A stretch of 64,000 nt of DNA from Nocardia mangyaensis. Its GTDB lineage: Bacteria; Actinomycetota; Actinomycetes; Mycobacteriales; Mycobacteriaceae. Made by a program: the position numbers and the translations under genes. A model generated the notes under the pieces. It did no database searches. It was not told the DNA's origin and saw only the letters and a list, made by a program, of their open reading frames with translations. This document shows, piece by piece, positions 9,791-17,954 of the stretch (position 1 is the stretch's first letter; each line of letters starts with the position of its first letter). The stretch spans positions 2,046,001 to 2,110,000 of the forward strand of contig NZ_CP018082.1 of the NCBI RefSeq assembly GCF_001886715.1, in the 5' to 3' direction.

Positions 9791-10651
9791 TCAGCCGTTG
9801 GCGGGCACCGGCGGCGCGATCTTTCCGCCGAGATGGGCGATGTAGCCGAGCACTTCCTCGGCCGAGCGGTCCGGCAGGCCGAACACCACTTCGGTGACCC
9901 CGGCCTCGGCCCACTGCGCCAGTTGCGCGCTGTTGTGGCGCCCGGCGAGCGCGATCACCCGTGGGGTGCCCTCACGGCCGGCCTCGCGCCAGACCCGGTG
10001 CAGCAGGTCGATCTTGTCGCCGAGTTCGCCCTCGGTCGGGGTGGTGATCCAGCCGTCGGCGTTCTTGGCCAACCAGCCGAAGGACTTCTCGGTGCCGCCC
10101 GCGCCGAGCAGCACGGGCACCCCGGCGCGCACCGGCTTCGGCCAGGACCAGCTGGGCCCGAAATTCACGAAGTCACCGGCGAATTCGGCTTCCTCCTGCG
10201 ACCACAGCGCCCGCATCGCGCCGAGGTTCTCCCGCAGCACGGTGCGCCGCTTCTTGGGATCCACCCCGTGGTGGGCGAGTTCGTCGGTGTTCCAGCCGAA
10301 CCCGACGCCCAGCTCCACCCGGCCGCCGGACAGGTGATCGAGCGAGGCGATGGTCTTGGCGAGGGTGATCGGATGATGCTCGGCGGGCAGCGCCACCGCC
10401 GTCGACAGGGTGATCCGCTCGGTGACCGCGGCCGCGGTGGCGAGGGCGACCCAGGGATCGAGGGTGCGCAGGTACCGGTCGTCGGGCAGCGAGGAGTCCC
10501 CGGTCTGCGGATGGGCCGCGGCGCGTACCACCGGGATATGGGTGTGCTCGGGGACGTAGAACGCGTCGAACCCCGCGTTCTCGGCGGCCCGCGCGGCATC
10601 GGCGGGCGTGATGCCCCGGTCACTGGTGAACAAAACAACCCCGTACCGCAC
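9791..10651 (-). CDS. LLM-class F420-dependent oxidoreductase
   Basis: A 286-residue luciferase-like monooxygenase-fold enzyme (TIM barrel). It begins MRYGVVLFTSDRGI and has FDAFYVPEHTHIP, an ITLSTAVALPAEH strand, and GGRVELGVGFGWN, the usual cofactor-binding region of F420-type members. Such enzymes transfer hydride between F420 and small substrates; this one cannot be narrowed further. I chose GTG 10651 because GGAGG precedes it by 8 nt and the frame upstream is non-protein-like. It converges with the lipoprotein gene, leaving 9 bases between stops. Confidence 0.85.
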   Translation of the reverse strand: MRYGVVLFTSDRGITPADAARAAENAGFDAFYVPEHTHIPVVRAAAHPQTGDSSLPDDRYLRTLDPWVALATAAAVTERITLSTAVALPAEHHPITLAKTIASLDHLSGGRVELGVGFGWNTDELAHHGVDPKKRRTVLRENLGAMRALWSQEEAEFAGDFVNFGPSWSWPKPVRAGVPVLLGAGGTEKSFGWLAKNADGWITTPTEGELGDKIDLLHRVWREAGREGTPRVIALAGRHNSAQLAQWAEAGVTEVVFGLPDRSAEEVLGYIAHLGGKIAPPVPANG

Positions 10652-10791
10652 GTCCCGGCCCTCCGGATAGACAGCAAAAACTGAAACAAGTTCTACCAGC
10701 CTTTTCGGCTCGCCGGAAGGCCTTCCCCCGACCGAGCAAGGGGAATAGGCTCGACAGCGTCCGAGCATCAACCGCGACACGGAGGTATCCG

Positions 10792-11259
10792 ATGTCTGAT
10801 GTTTCCCCCCTTCCCGCTGGTTACCCTGCGATCTGTCCCGGCCTGTCCTGCGCGGGTGCCACCGACGCGATCGCCTTCTACACGGCGATCTTCGACGCCA
10901 CCGAACGCATGCGCATGCCCGGCCCCGACGGCACCGTGATGCACTGCGAACTGCTCGTCGGCGAGTCCGTCCTCATGGTCGGTGACCCGGTCCCCGAGAT
11001 CGGCTTCCTCGACCCGAAAACCGTCGGCGGTTCCCCCGTCAACCTGATGGTCTACGTGGCCGACGCCGACGCCGCCTTCGCCGCCGCGATCGCCGCGGGC
11101 GCCACCGAGATCACCCCGATGACCGACCAGTTCTACGGCGACCGCAGCGGCGCGTTCGAGGACCCGTGGGGTCACCGCTGGACGGTGGCGACCCACATCG
11201 AGGACGTGCCCGAAGCGGAGATGCAGCGGCGAATGGCGGAGATGATGGACGCGGGCTGA
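10792..11259 (+). CDS. VOC superfamily (PhnB/glyoxalase-like) protein
   Basis: 155 residues with two beta-alpha-beta-beta-beta modules typical of the vicinal oxygen chelate fold. It shows CPGLSCAGATDAIAFYTAIFD, MHCELLVGESVLMV and, at the C-terminus, GAFEDPWGHRWTVATH, a PhnB-like signature. The product could be a metal-dependent enzyme or a binding or resistance protein; nothing here fixes the substrate. GGAGG sits 9 nt before the ATG. It is transcribed alone and converges with the Rieske operon. Confidence 0.85.
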   Translation: MSDVSPLPAGYPAICPGLSCAGATDAIAFYTAIFDATERMRMPGPDGTVMHCELLVGESVLMVGDPVPEIGFLDPKTVGGSPVNLMVYVADADAAFAAAIAAGATEITPMTDQFYGDRSGAFEDPWGHRWTVATHIEDVPEAEMQRRMAEMMDAG

Positions 11260-11267
11260 GCCACTGG

Positions 11268-11693
11268 CTAGCCGCGCACGATCGAATCGCCCTCCACCCG
11301 TACCGGTTTCGCGGGTAGTGGCCGGGTGGCCGGCCCGCCGCTGACGCTGCCGTCGAGCCCGAAGCGGCTGCCGTGGCACGGGCAGTTGATGGTGCCGTCG
11401 GCGATCTCGGCGACCTTGCAGCCCGCGTGGGTGCAGGTGGCCGACAGGCCGACGAAGGTGCCCGCGGTCGGCTGGGTGATCACCGTGTCGCCCGCGATCA
11501 CCCCACCGCCCACCGGTACGTCGGCCGTCTTGGCGAGCGCGCCCGCAGGCCCGTCCGCCGGTGGCGTCACCTCGGCCGCGCCGCCGTTGGTGTTGCCGTA
11601 GGTGCTACAGCCCGCCAGGGTCGCCGCGGCGGCGATGGCGCCGACCCCGACGACGGCGGTTCTGCGGTCGATCCGGATCTCGTTGCTTGTCAT
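11268..11693 (-). CDS. Tat-exported Rieske [2Fe-2S] lipoprotein
   Basis: 141 residues. A signal with a twin-arginine start ([10 protein letters not shown]) and a lipobox-like LAGC at 26-29 suggests folded export and lipid anchoring. The C-terminal Rieske domain has box I CTHAGC (87-92) and box II CPCHGS (104-109). Expected cluster ligands are C87, H89, C104 and H107, with a C92-C106 disulfide. The linker between signal and domain is Pro/Ala rich. It is the last gene of a three-gene operon, so it may exchange electrons with the multi-His membrane protein upstream. It is far smaller than the bc1-complex subunit QcrA. Confidence 0.92.
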   Translation of the reverse strand: MTSNEIRIDRRTAVVGVGAIAAAATLAGCSTYGNTNGGAAEVTPPADGPAGALAKTADVPVGGGVIAGDTVITQPTAGTFVGLSATCTHAGCKVAEIADGTINCPCHGSRFGLDGSVSGGPATRPLPAKPVRVEGDSIVRG

Positions 11694-11708
11694 CGTTGCG
11701 CTCCGTTG

Positions 11709-12269
11709 TCAGAAGGTGAGGCCGTTGTTCTGGAAGAACCACAGCGACGAGGTGAGCCACAGGCCGGTCAGGCCCGCGAAGGTCAATCCGCCCGCGACGG
11801 GAACAGCCCAGCCGGGCAGCCCTTTTCGCGTGAGGAGCAGCATCTTCGCGACGAAGACGCCATAGAAGAAGCAGCCGAGCACCGAATGCGCGTACACCCG
11901 GGCCGTGCCGTCCTGGAAACCGAGCGCGTACAGGCAGTGCACGGCGACCGGCGCGCTGAGCAGCACCGCGGCCCGGCCCGACCACACGTGCACGACACCG
12001 GTCCACGACGGCGCGGTCAGGCCGGGCAGCTTGCCGTACATCAGCAGCGCGGAGAACAGCTGGCCGATCACCAGCACGAACACCGCCGTGGCCAGCCAGG
12101 CTTTCACCGCGGTGGGACTGGAGAACCCGGCCACATTGACGGCGAAGAACTGGGGTTCGTGGATCTTTCCGTACACGCCCAGTGCCACCGACACCGCCGC
12201 GCCGGCCAGCAGGGCCAGGATCAGTCCGAGGGTCGCGTCCGGGCGCGCGGTCCGCTGGTCAGCCGACAT
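11709..12269 (-). CDS. Five-helix membrane protein, DUF6529-like, possible haem b carrier
   Basis: 186 residues with about five membrane helices (roughly 14-33, 58-77, 92-115, 125-146, 153-175). Three His residues fall in or beside helices (H94, H111, H128), the arrangement expected of a b-type haem protein of the cytochrome b561/ferric-reductase type. That cofactor is inferred only. It lies 15 nt before the Rieske gene and overlaps the secreted-protein gene upstream by 11 nt. Together they look like a small membrane electron-transfer set. Confidence 0.75.
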   Translation of the reverse strand: MSADQRTARPDATLGLILALLAGAAVSVALGVYGKIHEPQFFAVNVAGFSSPTAVKAWLATAVFVLVIGQLFSALLMYGKLPGLTAPSWTGVVHVWSGRAAVLLSAPVAVHCLYALGFQDGTARVYAHSVLGCFFYGVFVAKMLLLTRKGLPGWAVPVAGGLTFAGLTGLWLTSSLWFFQNNGLTF

Positions 12270-12915
12270 GGTCTGCTCCGCTCACCTTGGTGGCGGTCAC
12301 CTCGGCGCCCGCTACGGTCGCGGTGCCGTCCGGGCGCAGTGCCGGTGCCGGTGCGGTGGTGCCGTCGGCGGCCCGCTGCACCCCAGTGACGCGGCCCGCG
12401 CCGTCGGTGATCCAGCTCTGCCGCACGCCGCCGGCCTCATAGACATAGAGCCCGGCCGGGGCTTGTACGGGCGCGGCGGTGAACGTCCACTGCTTGTCAC
12501 CGATCGCCAGCGATCCGGTGACCGCGCTGCCATCGAAGGCTCCGTCGAAGGTAGCCGCGTTCTTACCGGTCAGCCGCAGCGCTCCGGTCTCGGCGGGCCC
12601 GTCCAGCCAGCTTTCGATGCCGACCCCGTCGCAGGCGTAGGCGATCGCCTTCCCGTCCTCGACGGTGATCGCCAGGGTGAGGGTTGCGCCGGACGCCAGC
12701 GGGGTTGACCCGATGTAGTCGGCCCTGGCAGGGAAAGGTGTTGCGGCCGTGGTGTTCTGCACAGTGGTCGGCGCTGTGGCAGGTGTGCTGCCTGCCGCTG
12801 CCGGCGCGCTCGCTTCCGTGGATGTTGTCGTGTCCTGTGCCATTGTGACGGCGAGCAGCGTGCCTCCGAGCACGCCTACCGCCGCCAGGGTCAACCAGGG
12901 GCCCAGTCTGCTCAT
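12259..12915 (-). CDS. Secreted or N-terminally anchored protein of unknown function
   Basis: 218 residues. A hydrophobic signal or anchor (about 8-27) is followed by a 40-residue Thr/Ala/Ser/Pro-rich linker and a roughly 140-residue beta-rich domain. The domain has one Cys (YACDG), WLDGP, and a QWTFTAAPVQ segment. A good GGGAGGAG ribosome site lies 9 nt before the ATG. It heads the operon leading to the DUF6529-like and Rieske genes, which suggests that it works with that redox pair outside the membrane. No known family recognised. Confidence 0.75.
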   Translation of the reverse strand: MSRLGPWLTLAAVGVLGGTLLAVTMAQDTTTSTEASAPAAAGSTPATAPTTVQNTTAATPFPARADYIGSTPLASGATLTLAITVEDGKAIAYACDGVGIESWLDGPAETGALRLTGKNAATFDGAFDGSAVTGSLAIGDKQWTFTAAPVQAPAGLYVYEAGGVRQSWITDGAGRVTGVQRAADGTTAPAPALRPDGTATVAGAEVTATKVSGADHVG

Positions 12916-13045
12916 CGATGAATCTCCTCCCTCATGGCCGCGGTATTTCGCGCCCGGGACCGGGTCCTTCGCACCATCGCGTGCCCGGTCCTGCTGAGTT
13001 CAACGGAACGGCCCCCGCGCCGGTTCGATCCCCGCCCAAGTCTTT

Positions 13046-13062
13046 TTCGCGCACGGTGCGAA
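13046..13062. promoter_or_regulatory. Near-palindrome upstream of the Rieske operon
   Basis: TTCGCGC and GTGCGAA flank a 3-nt centre, with one mismatch between the 7-bp arms. It lies about 130 bases before the first gene of the Rieske operon, in the 234-base gap between that gene and the Lon-domain gene. It could be a dimeric repressor site. The rest of the gap shows no gene. Confidence 0.3.
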
Positions 13063-13149
13063 CGCCACCGCGTCGAACTCGGTGGAACCGAACTGCACTC
13101 CTGCTGACCGGCGCATCCGGTCGACGTGGCGACCGTGGCCGAACCCGCT

Positions 13150-13809
13150 TTACTGCAGCCGGAATTCCATCATGGCGATCGCGTCGTCGACCGCGGTGAC
13201 CAGGGATGCCAGGCGGGCGCGTGGGTCGGGAGCCGCCAGGGCCGCCTGCCGATCGGTGGGGCCGATCGGCAGGCGCGCAGCCAGTTCGTAGGAGCGGACG
13301 GTCGGATCGTCGGCGAGATTCTCCAGCGAGGCCGACGGCGGGGGGCGGTGAATACCAGAGCGCCGAGCCAGCTGGGCGGTGAGCGTGTGCAGCCGGTCGG
13401 CGCGTTTGCGCAGGTCGTCCACCAGATCGGCGTCGTCGGCGCCGATCTCGTCCGGCCAGATCCTGGTGTCGGCACGGGGGTAGGGGGCGTCGGGGAGCCA
13501 CTCGTCGACCCGGATTCGATCGGTGCCGACGCACCGCAGCCGGAACCGGGAACCGGACAGCTCGACGACATCGATGATCCGGGCGACGACGCCGATGTCG
13601 GTGCGCACCTCACCGCCGCCGACCTCGTGCCCGCGTTCGATGAGCACCACGCCGAACTCCGGTTCGCGGCTGCCGTCGAGGCAGTCCTCGACCAGCGCCA
13701 CATAGCGCGGTTCGAAGATCTGCAACGACAGTGGCTCACCGGGCAGCAGCACCGCGCCCAGCGGGAACATGGGAATCTGCACTGTCACAGCATGCCCGGT
13801 GTCGGTCAC
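13150..13809 (-). CDS. Lon protease substrate-binding (LON/ASCH-type) domain protein
   Basis: 219 residues matching the N-terminal substrate-binding domain of Lon without the ATPase and protease parts. It has PMFPLGAVLLPGEPLSLQIFEPRY at the start, GVVLIERG, a central RFRLRCVGTDR, and helical C-terminal residues. Stand-alone LON-domain proteins are widespread in Actinobacteria, and their role is poorly defined. The GTG start overlaps the acs stop (GTGA), so it is translationally coupled to acetyl-CoA synthetase. Confidence 0.85.
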   Translation of the reverse strand: MTDTGHAVTVQIPMFPLGAVLLPGEPLSLQIFEPRYVALVEDCLDGSREPEFGVVLIERGHEVGGGEVRTDIGVVARIIDVVELSGSRFRLRCVGTDRIRVDEWLPDAPYPRADTRIWPDEIGADDADLVDDLRKRADRLHTLTAQLARRSGIHRPPPSASLENLADDPTVRSYELAARLPIGPTDRQAALAAPDPRARLASLVTAVDDAIAMMEFRLQ

Positions 13810-15749
13810 TTCTTGGCGATCGCCTCGAACACGGTCGGGTCGACGAGGGTCGAGGTGTCGCCGAGTTCGCGGCCCTCGGCGATGTCGCGCAGCAGTCTGC
13901 GCATGATCTTGCCGCTGCGGGTCTTGGGAAGTTCCGGCACGAGGTGGATCTCGCGCGGGCGGGCGATCGGGCTGATCTCCAGCGACACCGCGGCCTTGAG
14001 CTCGGTGACCAGGGAGTCACCGGGCGCGGCCGATCCGGTGAGGATGACGAACGCAACGATGCCCTGCCCGGTGGTGTCGTCGGCGGCGCCGACCACCGCC
14101 GCTTCGGCGACCGCCGGGTGCCCGACGAGCGCGGATTCGACCTCGGCGGTGGAGATGCGGTGCCCGGAGACGTTCATGACGTCGTCGACCCGGCCGAGTA
14201 TCCACAGGTCGCCGTCGGCGTCGAGCTTGGCGCCGTCACCGGCGAAGTACCAGCCTTCGGAAGCGAACCGCTGCCAATAGGTTTCGCGGTAGCGGTCCAT
14301 GTCGTTCCAGATTCCGCGCAGCATGGACGGCCACGGCTGGTCGAGGACGAGCAGGCCGGATTCGTCGTTGCCGAGTGGGGTGCCGTCATCGTCGACGACC
14401 TTCGCCGAGATGCCCGGCAGCGGTGCTGTGGCGGCGCCGGGTTTGGTAGCGGTGACGCCGGGCAGCGGCGAGATCATGATGGCGCCGGTTTCGGTCTGCC
14501 ACCAGGTGTCCACGATGGGGGTCTGGTTGGCGCCGATGACGTCGCGGTACCAGCGCCAGGCTTCGGGGTTGATGGGTTCGCCGACGGATCCGAGTAGGCG
14601 TAGTGAGCTCAGGTTGTGGGTGTCGGGGATTTCGCGTCCCCATTTCATGAAGGTGCGGATCAGGGTGGGTGCGGTGTAGTAGATGGTGACGCCGTATTTT
14701 TCGATGATCTCGAAGTGGCGGTGTTCGTTGGGTGAGTTGGGGGTGCCTTCGTAGACGACTTGGGTGGTGCGGTTGGCGAGTGGTCCGTAGACGATGTAGC
14801 TGTGTCCGGTGACCCAGCCGATGTCGGCGGTGCACCAGTAGATGTCTTGGCCTGGTTTGTGGTCGAAGACGTTGTGGTGGGTGTAGGCGGTTTGGGTGAG
14901 GTAGCCGCCGGTGGTGTGCAGGATTCCCTTGGGTTTTCCGGTGGTGCCGGAGGTGTAGAGGATGAACAAGGGATGCTCGGCGGGGAAGGGTTGTGCTTCG
15001 TGGGAAGGCGAAGCGAGGGAGACGGTTTCGTCCCACCACAGGTCACGCACCTCGGTCCACGGCACATCGAGACCCACCCGGCGCACCACCAGCACGTGCT
15101 CCACCGAGGTCGGGTCCGAACCGAGTGCCTCGTCGACCGCGTACTTCAACGGTGCCGCCGCGCCCCGGCGCCACTGACCGTCGGTGGTCACGATCAAGCG
15201 GGCCTGCGCGTCGTCGACCCGCTGGCGCAGCGCGGTCGGCGAGAAGCCGGCGAACACCACCGAATGCGTGAGACCCAAACGGGCACAGGCCAACATGGTG
15301 ACGATCGCCTCGGGCACCATCGGCATGTAGATGGCCACCCGGTCCCCGGCGACCAGTCCCAGCGCGGTGAAAGCATTGGCGGCCCTGGACACGTCGTCGA
15401 GCAGGTCGCTGTAGGTGATCGCGCGCGAATCGCCCGGCTCACCCTCCCAGTGGATGGCGACCTGGTCGCCGTGCCCATCGATGACGTGGCGATCCACGCA
15501 GTTGTAGGCCACATTGAGCTCGCCGTCCGCGAACCAGCGCGCCACGGGGGCATCGGACCAGTCCAGCACCTCGGTGAACGGTGTGTGCCAGTGCAGCCGG
15601 TTGGCCTGCTCGGCCCAGAAACCGTCGCGATCGGTCGTGGCCCGCTCGTAGAGCGCGGCATCGGCATTGGCCCGCGCGACGAACTCCGCGGCGGGCGGGT
15701 AGGCGTTCGCGTGGTCGGGCCGGGTGGGGTCGGTCACTGCACCGGTCAC
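13806..15749 (-). CDS. acs: Acetyl-CoA synthetase (AMP-forming)
   Basis: A 647-residue ANL-superfamily enzyme that converts acetate, ATP and CoA to acetyl-CoA. Visible motifs are the P-loop YTSGTTGKPKG, WWQTETG, YFAGDGA, GRVDDVMNVSGHR, and the C-terminal TRSGKIMRR with the catalytic Lys that is acetylated in homologues. I chose GTG 15749 because AGGAG precedes it by about 8 nt. It sits in a minus-strand acetate block with two symporters. Codon choice shifts in an internal patch (about 14590-15010, minus-strand codons ending mainly in C or A), unlike the flanks. Confidence 0.96.
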   Translation of the reverse strand: MTGAVTDPTRPDHANAYPPAAEFVARANADAALYERATTDRDGFWAEQANRLHWHTPFTEVLDWSDAPVARWFADGELNVAYNCVDRHVIDGHGDQVAIHWEGEPGDSRAITYSDLLDDVSRAANAFTALGLVAGDRVAIYMPMVPEAIVTMLACARLGLTHSVVFAGFSPTALRQRVDDAQARLIVTTDGQWRRGAAAPLKYAVDEALGSDPTSVEHVLVVRRVGLDVPWTEVRDLWWDETVSLASPSHEAQPFPAEHPLFILYTSGTTGKPKGILHTTGGYLTQTAYTHHNVFDHKPGQDIYWCTADIGWVTGHSYIVYGPLANRTTQVVYEGTPNSPNEHRHFEIIEKYGVTIYYTAPTLIRTFMKWGREIPDTHNLSSLRLLGSVGEPINPEAWRWYRDVIGANQTPIVDTWWQTETGAIMISPLPGVTATKPGAATAPLPGISAKVVDDDGTPLGNDESGLLVLDQPWPSMLRGIWNDMDRYRETYWQRFASEGWYFAGDGAKLDADGDLWILGRVDDVMNVSGHRISTAEVESALVGHPAVAEAAVVGAADDTTGQGIVAFVILTGSAAPGDSLVTELKAAVSLEISPIARPREIHLVPELPKTRSGKIMRRLLRDIAEGRELGDTSTLVDPTVFEAIAKK

Positions 15750-15780
15750 AAGAAATCTCCTTCGAAACAAACGAGGCTTG

Positions 15781-15814
15781 GCCCGTGCCGGTGGCGGACG
15801 CCACCGGCACGGGC
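15781..15814 (-). terminator. Strong hairpin terminator after actP
   Basis: Two perfect 15-nt arms (15781-15795 and 15800-15814) enclose a 4-nt loop, starting 10 bases beyond the actP stop codon. The stem is almost all G/C and is followed on the minus strand by a T-containing run (CTCGTTTGTTTCG) rather than a pure U-tract, as is common in high-GC Actinobacteria. It would separate symporter transcripts from acs. Confidence 0.75.
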
Positions 15815-15824
15815 AGGGGTAGCG

Positions 15825-17450
15825 CTAGTGCGAGATCGCCTTCTCCGCACCGACGCCGGTCAGGGCCCGCACTTCCATCTCCGCGGCCTTGACCTGCTCG
15901 TCCCGGCCACCAGCGAAGGTGCCGATGATACCGAGCGCGAAGGCCAGCGGAATGGAGACGATGCCGGGATTGGACAGCGGGAACCAGTGGAAATCGGTCC
16001 CGGTGATCATCGAGGTCGGCGTACCGGACACGGCCGGGGAGAACACGATGAGCACGATGGTCGAGATCAGGCCGCCGTACATCGACCACAGCGCGCCGGT
16101 GGTGTTGAAACGCCGCCAGAACAGCGAGTACAGGATCGTCGGCAGGTTCGCCGCCGCCGCCACCGCGAAGGCCAGCGCCACCAGGAACGCGATGTTCTGG
16201 CCGTTGGCGAGAATGCCGAGCCCGATCGCGAGCGCACCGATCACCACCGCGGTGATCCGCGAGACCCGGACCTGCTTGAGCTCGTCGACCTTGCCCTTCT
16301 TGAGCACGCTGGCATAGATGTCGTGTGCGAACGAGGCCGAGGCGGTGATCGTCAGACCGGCCACGACCGCGAGGATCGTCGCGAACGCGACCGCCGAGAT
16401 CACGCCGAGCAGGATCACACCACCGAGTTCGAACGCCAGCAGCGGCGCCGCCGAGTTCTGTCCGCCCGCCGCGGCGAGGATCCGGTCCGGGCCGACGATG
16501 GCCGCCGCGCCGTAGCCGAGCACCAGGGTGAACAGGTAGAAGGCGCCGATCAGCGCGATCGCCCAGACCACCGAGCGGCGAGCCTCCTTCGCGGTCGGGA
16601 CCGTGTAGAAGCGCATCAGCACGTGCGGCAGACCCGCGGTGCCCAGCACCAGCGCCAGACCCAGTGACAGGAAGTTCAGCTTCGACATCTCGCTGCCGCC
16701 GTACTGCGCGCCGGGTGCGAGGACATCGCGGGCGGCGACCGCCTCGCTGGCCGATCCGCTGACCGCCAGCTGCGCGGCGCCGAGCATCTCGGAGAAGTTG
16801 AAGCCGAACTTGGCCAGCACCAGCACCGTCATCAACGCGGCGCCCGCGATCAGCAGCACCGCCTTGATGATCTGCACCCAGGTGGTGCCCTTCATCCCGC
16901 CGACCAGCACATAGACGATCATCAGTACGCCGACGACCGCGATCACCAGCGATTGCCCCGCGCGACTGGAGATGTCGAGCAGCAGCGCGACCAAACCACC
17001 CGCGCCCGCCATCTGCGCGAGCAGGTAGAACAGCGAGACCGTCAGCGTGGTCAGCGCGGCCGCGGTGCGCACCGGGCCTTCCTTCAACCGGAAGCTGAGC
17101 ACGTCGGCCATGGTGAATTTGCCGGTGTTGCGCAGCATTTCGGCCACCAGCAGCAGCGCCACCAGCCAGGCGACGAGGAACCCGATCGAATACAGGAACC
17201 CGTCGTAGCCGTAGACGGCGATCGCGCCGGCGATGCCGAGGAAGCTGGCCGCCGACAGGTAGTCACCGGCGATGGCGACGCCGTTCTGCGGGCCGGAGAA
17301 CCCACGACCGCCGGTGAAATAGTCGGCGGCGGTGGCGTTGTTGCGGCTGGCCCGGATCACCACGACCATGGTGACCACGACGAACAAGCCGAAGATGGCG
17401 ATATTGGCGAGTGGGTTGCCCACTGTCGATCCCGCGGCGAGCGTGCTCAT
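15825..17450 (-). CDS. actP: Cation/acetate symporter (SSS family)
   Basis: A 541-residue sodium/solute symporter with about 13 helices. Early residues NNATAADYFTGGRGF and GDYLSAASFLGIAG are characteristic of ActP/MctC-type monocarboxylate permeases, and GLPHVLMRFYTV is a further subgroup signature. It imports acetate, and in homologues also propionate or pyruvate. Its ATG overlaps the DUF485 gene stop by 4 nt (ATGA), the usual yjcH-actP pairing, and acs lies downstream beyond a terminator. Import followed by activation by Acs is the obvious pathway. Confidence 0.93.
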   Translation of the reverse strand: MSTLAAGSTVGNPLANIAIFGLFVVVTMVVVIRASRNNATAADYFTGGRGFSGPQNGVAIAGDYLSAASFLGIAGAIAVYGYDGFLYSIGFLVAWLVALLLVAEMLRNTGKFTMADVLSFRLKEGPVRTAAALTTLTVSLFYLLAQMAGAGGLVALLLDISSRAGQSLVIAVVGVLMIVYVLVGGMKGTTWVQIIKAVLLIAGAALMTVLVLAKFGFNFSEMLGAAQLAVSGSASEAVAARDVLAPGAQYGGSEMSKLNFLSLGLALVLGTAGLPHVLMRFYTVPTAKEARRSVVWAIALIGAFYLFTLVLGYGAAAIVGPDRILAAAGGQNSAAPLLAFELGGVILLGVISAVAFATILAVVAGLTITASASFAHDIYASVLKKGKVDELKQVRVSRITAVVIGALAIGLGILANGQNIAFLVALAFAVAAAANLPTILYSLFWRRFNTTGALWSMYGGLISTIVLIVFSPAVSGTPTSMITGTDFHWFPLSNPGIVSIPLAFALGIIGTFAGGRDEQVKAAEMEVRALTGVGAEKAISH

Positions 17451-17803
17451 GCGCGATCCTCCTCGAGGTACTCGCGGATGGCCGCGGCGCGCGGATCCAG
17501 TTCACGGTTGGCGAACCGGACGTAGAGCCCGGTGATGAGGAAGGTGGAGACGAACTGCCCGAGGCCGAGCAGCAGGCCGACGTTGACATTGCCGAAGACT
17601 TCGGTGGCCATGAAGTCGTGCGCGTACGCGCCGAGCAACACATAGCTCAGGTACCACAGCAGGAACAGCGCGGTCATCGGGAAAACGAAGCGGCGCAGCC
17701 GGTTTCGCAGGTCCTGGAACTGCGGGCTCGCCTGCACGGCGAGGAATTCTTCGGCACTCGGGGTGCGCCCGGGCGGGGCGGCTTCGATGTCGGTTTCGGT
17801 CAT
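17447..17803 (-). CDS. DUF485 (YjcH-like) membrane partner of ActP
   Basis: 118 residues from ATG 17803. A cytoplasmic N-terminus containing SPQFQDLRNRLRRFVFP precedes two membrane helices (FLLWYLSYVLLGAYA and GLGQFVSTFLITGLYVRFA) and a charged C-terminal helix. This is the DUF485 pattern. The gene is translationally coupled to actP. An in-frame GTG at 17890 would add 29 low-complexity residues; the family length of about 110 favours the shorter form. Its exact biochemical role is not established. Confidence 0.85.
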   Translation of the reverse strand: MTETDIEAAPPGRTPSAEEFLAVQASPQFQDLRNRLRRFVFPMTALFLLWYLSYVLLGAYAHDFMATEVFGNVNVGLLLGLGQFVSTFLITGLYVRFANRELDPRAAAIREYLEEDRA

Positions 17804-17954
17804 GCTCGGTGGTCCTGACGTGAGGGGGGTCGTGCGTGGAGATGACGGTAGGTCGCCGGGTCCGCCCATGGACGATGTGTCATGGGTCACTCGGTGAAGG
17901 TGGCCGCTCGTGCGGTGAACGGTCGATCCGGTGCGACGAACGGTCGGTGCGAGC

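Noticed and set aside
14760..16667. Plus-strand open frame across acs and actP (about 635 codons)
   Set aside because: Shadow of two confidently identified minus-strand genes, with low-complexity composition.
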